This document shows, in pieces, positions 43,621-55,560 of a stretch of DNA of 64,000 bases. The position numbers were made by a program, and so were the translations under genes. Every line of letters begins with the position of its first letter. The first letter of the stretch is position 1. This DNA comes from Saccopteryx bilineata (taxonomy: Eukaryota > Chordata > Mammalia > Chiroptera > Emballonuridae). Under the pieces are notes generated by a model. It was given only the letters and a program-made list of their open reading frames with translations. It did not search any database and was not told the origin of the DNA. Location of the stretch: assembly GCF_036850765.1 (NCBI RefSeq), contig NC_089490.1:99994074-100058073 (forward strand), given 5' to 3'.

Positions 43621-45619
43621 GTAGCTACATATGATCTAGGACAAGTAACTAACACTCTGAGCCTCTCTCTCTTCACACATAAGATGTGAATAATGCATCT
43701 TCCACAAAGTTCTTGCTCAGAATCCCTGAGCTAATCTATGTTGTACCTCCCACATCTTCCCAGCCTACAACAGGTATTCAACAGTACAGTTTTGGTTCTC
43801 CTTCCCCCCTCTTCATTCCCTCTTTGCTTCTCCTGGTTCAATTTGGATGCAAATATAAATAGATCCACAAATATTTTCATTCTTTGATTGTTGTTGTTGT
43901 TCTCATTGTTGTTTTTAAGAGTGAAATAAAGACAGTTTGTCAAGTTACTTTTTTTAATTACCAAGCTTGAAAGACAGCAAAGTAACAGATGTTACTAATA
44001 ATTCTTGAATTTTATACCAATTCTAAGTGATGAGTTTTGTCTTCCTGGAACAGAGAAGCCCATCAAGGAAAAATACTTTATGCCTTGTTTTCCCATCTGC
44101 AAAATAAAAATAATTATAATTAACCTACCTGGCAAACAATATTTTTATAAGTATCAGATGAGTTAGAAAATGTGAAATATTTAGAAAAAATATATAGATA
44201 TTATACCAATACTTCTTTCACCTATCCACACACTTGGCTCAGTGAAAAACTGAACATAAAACAATTAAGAAGTTCACACACTCTTCCCACCCTTCATTCA
44301 CACTTCCCACAATCCAAGCCAAAATAATTTATCATCCACTCTTGAACTGAATAAGGATTTTGTTTACTCTTCGGGAGAGTATTCCTGTGCTAGAGAAAAA
44401 GTAATAATTCATACTTATTCAAGTGTTAGCATTTCTAAAAGCTTCAAAGTTAGAACTAGGGAATTTATTACAGATTTAGGCGATGCTGAAGGTGCCCCAA
44501 CAGCAATAATTGATGCTCTAAGGCATACACAGAGAAAAAAGTTCATCTGAATTCTTTCAAGCTGTTTCCCTTCAAAATTATAAAATATTGATAGGAAAAA
44601 TATAAATAGGTATTAATGCCATTTTAGTAAAGATTTGGTCCAGTGGAGACAGAGCATAATTTATTTCTAGCCTGCAGGATTAACACCAGAGTTGCCACTG
44701 ATTTTGCACTAATAGCCAGAAATGTGTTTCATCCGTCTCCATGCTCCAGGTTTTCAGGCAAGAAATCAGCCCTAAGCTTCTAAGGCATGTCTCTGGAGGG
44801 CACGACTGAAAGACTTCAACTCCTGTAGAACTTTCTTGCCCACACAATCATGGGCCAGAGACTCCATTCTGTCTTGTTTCCATTATTTTCCCCAAGCCTA
44901 CCTATGTCAATCAGGGATCACATTCAGTTGAGAGTCTTAGAAAACTCCATTGTGAGGGTGTAGATGGGAAAGCCAGGAGGTAATTGCTAATGTTGACTCA
45001 AGATAGGTACAGAATAGAGACAGATAGTGCTGTTCATTGCATCAAAAAAGCAAAGGCCTTCTCAGAAATATCAAGCAAGGCTTCCTTCTTATGTTTCATT
45101 GTCCAGAACAGTGTTCCATGACCACTCCCAGCTTTGAGGCAGTCTAAAAATGTGAGTGTTTAGTTTTGTAGCTTCTATGGAAGGAAGTAAAGGAAAAGAG
45201 TCTGAAATGAGAAGTGAGAGAGGTTACACACTATCTGGCTTAGAAGTTCTAAATTAATATTTTTCAGATGAATGAGATCATCAGAACTGATTCTTGCCTC
45301 ACTGATACTGGAAAAGACCCAGAATTTTGTGACTTCTAAAAGAAGTACCTTTGTCAGACCCAAATTAAAGTTTCAGAAAAGTAGGTCAGTAATATAGGTA
45401 ATATCGTGACAGAAAACTGGATGGATGGATGTGTGTACATATGTAATGAAAGCCAGATATATTCATTATTAAATGGAATAAGACCATTTTTTGTTATCCA
45501 GCTCAGACTTCCTAAATTACTCATCCTTTCCTCAACTACCCCACCTCCCACACTCACACCTACATATCAAACATACATCACAATAAAAGTATAAAGGTAA
45601 CATTTATAGGGGAAATATT
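43620..45619. other. single-copy stretch
   Basis: About 2 kb of unique-looking, AT-rich sequence. Small open frames have no recognisable domain. No tRNA, SINE or L1 is seen. Confidence 0.45.
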
Positions 45620-45635
45620 AAAGAAAGCCAACATG

Positions 45636-46008
45636 GCCTTGGCCGGTTGGCTCAGTGGTAGAGCATCGGCCTGGCGTGCAGGAGTCCTGGGTTCGATTCC
45701 TGGCCAGGGCACACAGGAGAAGCGCCCATCTGCTTCTCCACCCCTCCCCCTCTCCTTCCTCTCTGTCTCTCTCTTCCCCTCCCGCAGCCAAGGCTCCATT
45801 GGAGCAAAGTTGGCCCGGGCACTGAGGATGGCTCTATGGCCTCTGCCTCAGGTGCTAGAATGGCTCTGGTTGCAACAGAGCAATGCCCCAGATGGGCAGA
45901 GCATCGCCCCCTGGTGGGCATGCTGGGTGGATCCCGGTCGGGTGCATGTGGGAGTCTGACTGCCTCCCCATTTCCAACTTCAGAAAAATACAAAAAAAAG
46001 AAAGAAAG
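45636..46008 (+). mobile_element. bat tRNA-derived SINE, long design A
   Basis: A complete head (GCCTTGGCCGGTTGGCTCAG), B-box region GGTTCGATTCCTGGCCAGGG, CT-rich and GC-rich parts and an A-rich tail. Near-perfect target duplications AAAGAAAGCCAACATG (45620-45635) and AAAGAAAGCCAATATG (46009-46024). One perfect CTCF-type motif (complement) at 45905-45917. Confidence 0.94.
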
Positions 46009-46029
46009 AAAGAAAGCCAATATGCACAT

Positions 46030-48590
46030 GCAAAACCTTGTGCACATGTGTATATTTGGGGAAGGGGTACAGAGTAGACATGGGAAGAGAATATGGGTTA
46101 TACCTATTTATATCTCCACTCCAGATATGAGAGATACTTTGTATTGACAGAAAGAACAGAAAGAAACACCCTGACCAAGCGGCAAGCTTGTGGGGACTTG
46201 GTTCCCTCCCCACGGCTTCTACGCCTGCTCCCCTTTCTTTCTTCCCGGTTCCCACCATCCACTCCCACTGAAGGTGAAGGAGACAAGTAGGAGATCAGGC
46301 AGGGGAGGAAGATGAGGATATGGGGCAGAAAGCCTGTGTGTATAAGCAGAGTCCTGTTCCTTCCACCTCCTTAGCATCTCTCAAATCAATCCATTCATTC
46401 TTCCTGCTTGGCTGGGGTTCAGGTCTGAGCCTTCTCTGGCCATAGTCACTGTAAGAGCCTATTAAGTGGTCTCCCTGCTCCAATGCTTGATCCACACTGT
46501 CCCATGGGTCATTTTTCCCTTATTCTTCAAAGGATATATTTATATTTTATATTTATATAGTATACATTCATATACATGCACACATATATACATATATATA
46601 CATAAATACACACATATATGCATGCATCTATGTATGTCTATTGAATTCATTGCTATAAGAACTTTCATCTAAAACATCAAGTCAGCAAGGTCTCAGAATT
46701 GAAAGATAATGGCAGTTATGTCATAAAGGCAGCAGTGATAAGGGACATCTTCAAGCCTAGATCCATGTGCCTGGATTTAAAACAGTACTTGTATATATGG
46801 TCTGTCTAAATTTCTCTCTCCTTTTATTGCCTAAATTTCATCACTGGAGATTCAATCCTGGCCATACCTATTGGCCACTCCTTGCATTTAACATACAGCT
46901 CTTTTTAAGAGAATTAACATGCTACATGTCTAAGAAAGCATGAGTATACTAAAAGGGAGATTGAAATGGCAGGTCAAATGCAACACTCATCCCCAAAAGT
47001 TTACCCTCAGGCATTTTTCTAATTAGGTTTCATTTTTTGCAAATTAAATATAATCACAATGGAAATCTAGTAAAGACTTCCATCAAATATTTTTTAAATA
47101 AAAAAAAGTGAGCATTTACAATGATATTTGATTAGCATTTTCATTACCAAGTTTTCTTTTTCCTTGTCTACAAATGTTGGCATAGAAACCAGGCCTCTTC
47201 GGTTTTGCTTTCTCAGGTTTGAAGCCCAGAAAATCTGGCCATTATAAATTTATTTTTAAATGGATTAACTGCTCTCCCAGGAGCGGTCTTTAAACTTTTC
47301 CATCTATATTTTGATAAAACTTCACATGAAGTCAATAACAAATTAGAACATAAATATTTAAGCAGCTCAAAGATAAAATGAGAGCGTCTCTCTCTCTTTT
47401 TTATGTTGCTGGTAATTTTCCAAATCGGAGGAATTAAGGGTGTTGGGGAATATGTCAAAAGTCTTTGCGTGTGCAAACAAGAAAACCAAGCAAAAGGTCA
47501 CTACTGCCAGAGAGATTGGTGTCACCTTGGAGTGGATCTCATTCACTTCAAGAATCCCTAATACTCTCAAAACAGCCTCTATCCATTGTCTTCCCAGAAG
47601 TTTTTAATGCAGGAGCAAGTATACAAATAATTTTTCTATGGGATTTCTGCCCTTAATGAAGGAAGTTTTTCAATGCTGTGGGAAGTGCACTAATAACTTT
47701 TCCAGGGCGCTTCTGCCCTTCATGAAGTCTTGCTATAAAATCTCTGCTATTTTTTAGGTACAGGAAATTCTATTTATTTACAAGGACATATAAAGAAGAA
47801 AAGCTTTCTCTGCTTCAAAAACAAATCAGATGAAATAAGGAGCAAAAAGAGTATCCCCCATCAAAAGAGACAAAACTCATTGAAATGAATATATGCTAAT
47901 AAATGCAAAGACAATTTCAGAAAGTGATGAACTTACACAGATAAACCCTCCTAAATAAGCCACACTTTTGCAAAAAAATCACAGACTGTTTACTGGGAAC
48001 ACCTTTATGTGGAGATTGTTTATCAAGCAATGAATCTTATCTGTTCTGGGTGCAGAGATAAGATCTCCTGCCAGGGAGGATTTTTCTCAGGCTTTCATGG
48101 TAATTGTAGATATTTGATTGCAAATCAGAATGTTTGTTCTACCTAATGAACAAAAGCACTGGATTAGTCATAGCTAGTATTAAAAGTTATTTTGTTTACA
48201 GCATGGTTTAGACTTTAATGTTCTCTGAGTACTCAAAGAACATTTTCCAACGTCATATTTGTAGCATAGGCTAGCTCCCAATTTGAGGAAGCTGGAAACT
48301 AGCAAATTAAGTGGTCTTCCTTCACTAATAGGAGCATCTCCACCTCTGCTCTAATAGTCAAGTGCAGGAAATGGTCTGCAAACAGCGGTTTGTTCTGATT
48401 CACTTCCATTTAGCTAAGAAGGATGGGAGAAAGCATTTGATGTCAGGTCATGTCATTAAAGGTGTACTTTTCAGGGGTAACTTCACAATGTTTTCATCTA
48501 GCTGAAGGACATTAACACAAGGGATATTGAATGGGCTACCCAGCCAATCTCTCTAATTCATCTCATAGGAAGACAGAATGACTAGAATGC
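46030..48590. other. single-copy stretch with minor repeats
   Basis: About 46430-46500 ('ggtctccctgctccaatgct') may be an L2 remnant. 46540-46640 is a TA/CA-rich run. Two similar blocks of about 37 bp, at about 47624-47660 and 47689-47725 ('ttctgcccttaatgaag' and 'ttctgcccttcatgaag'), form a degenerate local duplication. No coding region is supported. Confidence 0.45.
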
Positions 48591-49000
48591 ATTCATTCAT
48601 TCATTTATTCATTCAACAGATATTAAGCAACTGGCAGGCACTGAGTTTATTATTGCAGATATAACAATCAGCAAGAGAAAAACATTCCCTGACTACCTCT
48701 CCTTCACACACACTGGAGCTTGCACTGTGCAGCTGTGTGCAACTTGAACAGAAATGAACATAAAGGCCATGGGTTCTGCATTCAACCTTCAATTATCTGC
48801 AAAGTAGAGAGTCGGTATCTGCCTCATGGAAACCAGAATGTAAGCACTGAGAGAAAAAATTAGGACCACCTCTGTTACTACAGGTGATGCAATAGGATCT
48901 GAAAGGTTAAAAATCTGTCATGGCTAATTGAATAGTAAAATCAGAACTAGAATTCAGGCTTTCTACTCTTCATCTGTAGTTTCCACACCACTCCCACGGG
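48590..49000 (-). repeat. L2 and MIR relics
   Basis: 48590-48705 resembles a minus-orientation L2 3' end (ATTCATTCATTCAACAGATA, 'gcaggcactgagtttattat'). About 48870-49000 resembles a minus MIR ('aactagaattcaggctttct'). Both are diverged. Confidence 0.5.
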
Positions 49001-49792
49001 GCCTCTTTCTCCCCCAACCCCACCTCCACCATCCACATTTGCTGAAGAGAAAAGGAACATGTAATTTTTTAAATGATGGCCACATAGAATACATCACGAC
49101 GTAGTTAATGATAAAAGCAAGACTTCAACACATGCATACTTTAAATAACACATTAGGCTTATCACTGATGATATCTTTAATTATGCCAAAGCAAAATTGG
49201 AGACAGTCTAATGGGAAATACAGATTACTTGTTAAAATTATTAACAGAGTTAATGTGCTTACATTTGTTTATGTGTACCAGAATCAGCTCAGATAGTTGA
49301 CTGCGATGACAATATGTGTAAAGATCAATTAAAAGTCATAGAGATGAGATATTGGATTTCCAGACCTTAATAGGATTTCATCTGCACTTGCTATATTATG
49401 TTATACAATTATAATTGAGCTTCCATCAAACCACAGAATCTGTCACCTCACCAATTTCTTTTCCAAGCACTAATGAAATTTATTTCCTGTTGAGGACGCT
49501 TTTAGAAGCACAACCCTGAGGAAGAGGGGTGGCATTGGGAGTGACAGGCTTCTGTTGACTTAGTAAATCTACATAGAAACTTAGACATAAGTAAAATAAA
49601 TTTGACAGCTTTAGGAGGGTCCTTAGCAGCTATTTGTTCATATTATAAAGAGCATGTAAGTGCTCTCAAAAGGAATTGTAAACATCACACATAACTCATG
49701 CTCACTTTGAGCCCTAACAGCCAATTGAGTCTCTGCCTCTTCATGGTAAGATAGTCAAGCTACAAAGTAGAGTGGAAGTGGATATAATATAG

Positions 49793-49901
49793 TTAGGGGA
49801 TATTTCAAAATGAATATGAAGCTATAAAATATCTCCTAACTTTTGTGTGCAGAATTAGGGGATGTTTCAAAATAAATATGAAGCTATAAGATATCTCCTA
49901 A
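49793..49901. repeat. tandem pair of hairpin-forming 62-bp units
   Basis: Unit 1 (49793-49854) and unit 2 (from 49855) are a direct tandem duplication. Each has an inverted repeat: TTAGGGGATATTT with AAATATCTCCTAA in unit 1 (49793-49805, 49827-49839), and TTAGGGGATGTTT with AGATATCTCCTAA in unit 2 (49855-49867, 49889-49901). The loop between arms is about 21 bp. No known element is recognised. Confidence 0.85.
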
Positions 49902-50296
49902 TTTTATAAGTAGTGTATTTTCCTTTGGATCATCCTTAATTTTTTTCCTCAAATTGAAATCATCCATGGATTATTAAAGTTCTCTAAAAAATAACTTAGT
50001 GAGGAAGCTTTAATTTGATAAAATGTGAATTCTTTTTTAAATTTTGTTTAGAGAAGCAAAGACAAGATCTAAAGCCCGTAGTGTTATATAGCTGTAAGAT
50101 GGCATATGTCTAGAATGACAGAGCAAATTTTCTTTGGAGAGACTCAAAGCTCCTCTAATAATCATCTTGTGCTTCTCACACAGGCCTGTGATGCTATAGC
50201 AGGGGTTGGGAACCTAAGGCTCGCGAGCCAGATGTGGCTCTTTTGATGGTTGCATCTAGCTCGCAGACAAATCTTTAATAAAAAAAATAATAATGG

Positions 50297-50640
50297 AGGA
50301 CCCGGGTTCGATTCCCAGCCAGGGCACACAGGAGAAGCGCCCATTAGCTTCTCCACCCCTCCGCCACGCTTTCCTCTCTGTCTCTCTCTTCCCCTCCCGC
50401 AGCCAAGGCTCCATTGGAGCAAAGATGGCCCGGGTGCTGGGGATGGCTCTGTGGCCTCTGCCTCAGGCGCTAGAGTGGCTCTGGTCACAACATGGCGACG
50501 CCCAGGATGGGCAGATTATCGCCCCCTGGTGGGCAGAGCGTCGCCCCATGGTGGGCGTGCCGGGTGGATCCCGGTCGGGCGCATGCGGGAGTCTGTCGGA
50601 GTGTCTCTCCCCGTTTCCAGCTTCAGAAAAATGAAAAAAT
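50297..50640 (+). mobile_element. 5'-truncated SINE, design A, inside the hAT
   Basis: It begins within the tRNA-like head just before the B box (GGGTTCGATTCCCAGCCAGG) and runs to the tail GAAAAATGAAAAAATAATAA. Flanking AATAATAATG strings form the likely target duplication. One perfect CTCF-type complement at 50520-50532 and one with a single mismatch at 50542-50554. The clean B box shows it is little diverged. Confidence 0.9.
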
Positions 50641-50854
50641 AATAATAATAATAATGTTAAAAATATAAAACATTCTCATGTATTACAATCCATTCATTTC
50701 CTACTGCTCATGTTCATGGTTGTGGTGGCTGGAGCCAATCACAGCTGTCCTTCAGGACAACACCAAATTTAAGGTACATGAGTCATTGTGAGATCAGGAA
50801 GTAAACTTCCCTCCTTTTAATCAAGCAGTCAGCTAGCTAATTGCAGAAACCCTT

Positions 50855-52809
50855 TTGACAAAGAAGATAGCTAAAAGAAAAAAAGATGAGGAGTATCGTA
50901 CTTTTCAGCAGGAATGGACAGAGGAATTCACCTTTGTGGAGAGAGCAGGTTCTGCAGTGTGTCTAATATGCAATGATAAAATTGTATTGATGAAATGGTC
51001 AAATATAAAGTGGCACTTTGACACATGGCATACTACATTTGCATTGAAATACCCAGTGGGGGACAGCAGGAGGAAAGCATGTCAACAGCTACTGTGCAGA
51101 GTGCAAGCTAGTCAACAGCAACTCCGTGTTTGGACCCAACAAGGTGACTGGAATTCGGCTAGCTTTGCTGGTGCTTTAGCAATTGTGAGAAATGAAAAGC
51201 CATTCACAGATGGGTAATATGCCAAAACATTCATGCTTGATGTTGCCAATGAACTTTTTGACTACTTTTTGGATAAAGACAAGATAATCAAACGAATAAA
51301 AGACATGCCTCTGTTGGCAAGAACTGTTCACGATCGTACCATCAAGATGGCAAATCAAATTGAGGCAACACAAGTGAAGGACATAAATGCAGCACCATTC
51401 TTTTCTCTCACTTTGTATGAGTCAACAGATGTAAGCCATTTATCCCAGTTCAGTGTGATTGCAAGGTATGCTGTCAGTGACACACTAAGTGAGGAAAGTC
51501 TTGCTGTTTTGCCTATGAAAGAGACAACAAGAGGGGAGGATTTATTCAAGTCTTTCACTGAGTTCACTAAAGAAAAAAATCTACTGATGGATAAACTTAT
51601 TTTGGTGAGTACTGATGGTGCTCCGTGCATGGTGGGGAAAAATAGAGGATTCGTAGCGCTTCTTTGTGAACATGTAGAGACCCATCCTAAGTTTTCACTG
51701 CATCCTACATCAGAAGGCACTTTGTGCTCAGATGTGTGGTGAGCAGCTTGGTGAGGTGATGTTGCTGATCATTTGGGTGGTCAACTTTATTGTTGCCTGA
51801 GCTTTAAATGATCGCCAGTTTAAAACACTTCTGGATGAAGTTGGGAATAATTGTCCTGGTCTGCTTCTGCACAGCAATGTGCATTGGTTGCCAAGAGGGA
51901 AGGTGCTCAGCCGTTTCGTGGCTTGTCTGAGCAAAATCTGGACTTTTCTTGAAATGAAAAACATCTTAGCATCCTGAGTTAGCTAATACTGAGTGGCTCC
52001 TGAAGTTCTACTATCTCATGGACGTGACTGAACATCTAAACCAGCTCAATGTAAAAATGCAAGGCCTTGGAAACACAGTCTTATTCTTTCAACAAGCAAT
52101 GTTTGCATTTGAAAACAAGCTGGAACTCTTCATCGCCGACATTGAAACAGGTCGTTTACTACACTTTGAAAAAGTGGGAGAGTTTAAAGATGCATACACA
52201 GCAAGTGACCCTGCTCAACATCTTGATCTCCAGCAGCTAGCAGGCTTCACATCTAATCTCCTGCAGTCATTCAAAGCGCGCTTTGGAGAATTTCATGAGC
52301 ACACTCATCTTTTTAAGTTCATCACCCATTCACACGAGTGTACAGTGGACAGCGCCGACCTGAGTTACATCCCCAGTGTCTCCATCAGAGATTTTGAGCT
52401 ACAAGCTGCTGATCTGAAGGCCTCAGACATGTAGGTGAATAAGTTCAAGTCACTGAATGAAGATTTGGAAAGACTTGCAAGATAGCAAGCAGAGTTGGCA
52501 AGCAAACACAAGTGGGGAGAAATGAAAAAACTTCAACCTGCGGACCAGCTGATTGTCAAAACTTGGAACAGGCTTCCCATCACATACCACACACTGCAGC
52601 ATGTGAGTATCACTGTACTGACAATGTTTGGCTCTACATATGCATGTGAGCAGTCTTTCTCACATCTAAAGAATGTTAAGACCAACCTATGATCACGTTT
52701 AATGGATGGAAGTCTCAACACCTGCACAAAGTTTAGCTTCACCATGTATCAACCAGACTACAAAACCATCAACAAAACCATGCAGCACCAAAAGTCACAT
52801 TTATGGTAA
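50855..52809 (+). pseudogene. hAT transposase (BED finger + RNase-H-like core + hATC), decayed
   Basis: One frame runs 50855-51742 with a single in-frame stop at 51215-51217 inside FTDG*YAKTFMLDVANELF; a frameshift lies between 51742 and 52018, and the rest reads in another frame with more stops (52432, 52483, 52690). Near the N-terminus a BED-type zinc finger is visible: CLIC, then HFDTWH. The core has LYESTDVSHLSQFSVIARYA and STDGAPCMVGKNRGF; the end has the hAT dimerisation motif MFGSTYACEQSFSHLKNVK. The first catalytic Asp (normally DEST in this group) reads YEST, while the second Asp (TDGA) and Glu (CEQSFS) remain. It is related to the transposase that gave ZBED/GTF2IRD2-type host genes, but its stops rule out a functional host gene. 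Confidence 0.9.
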
Positions 52810-53079
52810 AAAGTACTTTATTCATCATTGGTTAGCAACAACATAACAACATTATTAAAAAGAATTCAGAGACTTATTGTACTTTAAAAGTGTTGGTCTT
52901 ACATAAAATGCACACATTTACTTGTATTTAGTGTTAAACATATTGTATGGCTCTCACGAAATTAGATTTTAAAATATGTGGCGTTCATGGCTCTCTCAGC
53001 CAAAAAGGTTTCTGACCCCTGTGCTATAGCCACAACTGAGAGATGGATGTGTCCCCATCAGCAGTAGGGGGTGTAATTT

Positions 53080-55560
53080 CTTAGAATCATTTTTTAAATG
53101 TATTTATTTTTATTTAGACAATTAAATTTAACAGGGTGACATCGATCAACTAGAGTACATAGACTTAGAGAAAACATCTCCACATCATTTGGACAGTTGA
53201 TTATGTTGTATACTCGTCACCCAAAGTCAAATCATCCTCCATCATCTTATATTTGTTTCTCTTTATGCCCCTCTTCCTCTCCTCCCACCCCTGGTAACCA
53301 CTGCACTCTTATCTATGTCCATGAGTCTCAGTTTTGTGTCCCACCTATGTATGGAATCATATAGCTCTTAGTTTTTTCTGATTTACTTATTTCACTCAGT
53401 ATAATATTATCAAGGTCCATCCCTGTCGTCGTAAATGATACTATGTCATCATTTCTTATGCCTGAGTAGTATTCCATAGTATATATGTACCACCTCTTCT
53501 TTATCCAGTCCTCTATTGAAGGGCATTTTGATTGTTTCCATGTCCTGGCCACCATGAACAGTGCTGTGATGAACATGGGGGTACATGTATATTTATGTAC
53601 AAATGTTTTTGAGTTTTGGGGGTATATACCCAGTACAGGGATTGATGGGTCATATTGTAGTTCTAGTCGTAATATTTTGAGGAACCACCATACTTTCTTC
53701 CATAATGGTTGTACTAATTTACATCCCCACCAATAGTGAATGAGGTTTCCTTTTTCTTCACAGCCTCTCCAACACTTGTTATTACCTGTCTTGTTGATAA
53801 TAGCTAGTCTAACAGGTGTGAGGTGGTATCTCATTGTAGTTTTGACTTGCATTTCTCTAATAGCTAGTGAAGATGAGCATCTTTTCATATATCTATTAGC
53901 CATTTGTATTTCTTCTTGGGAAAAGTGTCTGTTCACATTCTCTTCCCACTTTTTTATTGGATTATTTGCTTGTTTGTTGCTGAATGTTGTGAGTTCTTTA
54001 TATATTTCGGATATTAATCCCTTATCTGAGCTGTTGTTTGAAAATGTCATCTCCCATTTAATTGGTTGTCTGTTTGTTTTGCTGTCAGTTTTGTTTGCTG
54101 TGCAGAAGCTTCTTAGTCTGATATAGTCCCAGTCATTTATCTTTGCCTTTATTTCCCTTGCCTTTGGGGTCAAATTCATAAAATATTCTCTACAGCCAAC
54201 GTCCATGAGTTTAGTACCTTTGTTTTCTTCTATGTAATTTATAATTTCAGATATTATATTTAGGTCTTTGGTCCATTTTGAATTAATTTTTGTGGAAGGA
54301 GACAAACTGTAGTCAAGTTTCATTCTTTTGTATGTGGCTTTCCAACTTTTCCAGCACCATTTACTGAAGAGGCTTTCTTTTCTCCATTGTGTGTTTTTGT
54401 CTCCTTTATCAAAGATGATTTGACCATATATATGTGGTTTTATTTCTGGGCTTTCTATTCTGTTCCATTGGTCTGTGTGTCTATTTTTCTGCCAATACCA
54501 TGCTGTTTTGATTATCGTGGCTCTGTAGTATAATTTAAAGTCAGGTATGGTAATGCCTCCAGTTTCATTTTTTTTCCTTAGGATTACTTTGGTTATTCAG
54601 GGTTTTTTATGGTTTTCAGGTTTAATATAAACCTGATGGTTTTTTGTTCCATATTTTTAAAAATGACATTGGAATTATGATGGGAATTGCATTAAATTTG
54701 TTTATTGCCTTGGGTGATATGGCCATTTTAACTATATTTATTCTTCCTATCTAAGAACAAGGGATATTTTTCCATTTCATTGTGTCTTTCAGTATATAGG
54801 TCCTTTGCTTTCTTTGTTATGTTTATTCTTAGGTATTTTGTTGTTGTTGTTGTTGTTGCAAGTGTAAAAGGGATTTTCTTTTTAGTTCATTTTCTAAAAT
54901 TTCATTGTTGGCATATAAGAGAGCAATTGACTTCTATATATTAATTTTGTATCCTGTGACCTTCCTATATTGGTTTATTGTTTCCAATAGCCTTTCTGTG
55001 GAGTCTTTGGGGTTTTCTATATACAGAATCATGTCATCTGCAAAAAGCAAAATTTTTACTTCTTCTTTCCCAATATGGATGCCTTTTATTCCTTTCTCTT
55101 GTCTGATTGCTCTGGCTAGAACTTCCAGCACTATGTTGAATAAGAATAGAGAGAGTGGAAACCTTGTCTTGTTCCTGATTTTAGAGGAAAAGTCTTCAGT
55201 TTTTTATCATTTAGTATGATGTTAGCTGATGGTTTGTCATATATGGCCTTTATTATGTTGAGGTATTTTCCTTTTATACTCATTTTATTGAGTGTTTTAA
55301 ACATAAAAGATGTTGTGTTTTATCGAACGCCTTTTCTGCATCTATTGATAGGATCATACGGCTTTTGTTCTTTGTTTTGTTGATATGGTGTATTATATCA
55401 ATTGTTTTACATGTTAAGCCATCCTTGTGTTTCTGGGATGAATCTCACTTGATCATGAGGTATTATTTTTTTAATGTGTTGTTGTATTCAATTCACTAGT
55501 ATTTTGTTTAGGATTTTTGCATCTGTGTTCATTAGAGATACTGGTCTGTAGTTTTCTTTG
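53080..55560 (-). mobile_element. 5'-truncated L1 (minus)
   Basis: Minus-strand L1 with its 3' end on the left. The first part (54323-53328, 331 codons) is an intact open stretch of the ORF2 C-terminal half ([60 protein letters not shown]). 55131-54934 includes a reverse transcriptase FADD box ([20 protein letters not shown]). Frameshifts lie between. The 5' end breaks off at about 55560 in the reverse transcriptase region. It belongs to a somewhat older subfamily than the L1 at 38877. I could not pair a target duplication. Confidence 0.88.

Larger units (their letters stand above)
50200..53021 (+). mobile_element. complete hAT DNA transposon, inactivated
   Basis: The terminal inverted repeats CAGGGGTTGGGAACCT (50200-50215) and, on the minus strand at the right end, CAGGGGTCAGAAACCT match at 13 of 16 positions. 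A perfect 8-bp target duplication TGCTATAG flanks the element (50192-50199, 53022-53029), as expected for hAT. It encodes a degenerate BED-finger/hAT transposase. A design A SINE at about 50297-50640 splits the left non-coding part. Without the SINE the element is about 2.5 kb, a typical autonomous hAT length. A perfect duplication suggests a fairly recent insertion, though the reading frame has decayed. Confidence 0.95.

Noticed and set aside
50855..52809. Possible domesticated ZBED-type host gene
   Set aside because: There are several in-frame stops and a frameshift, no introns, and intact transposon ends with target duplications. It is an inactivated transposon copy.
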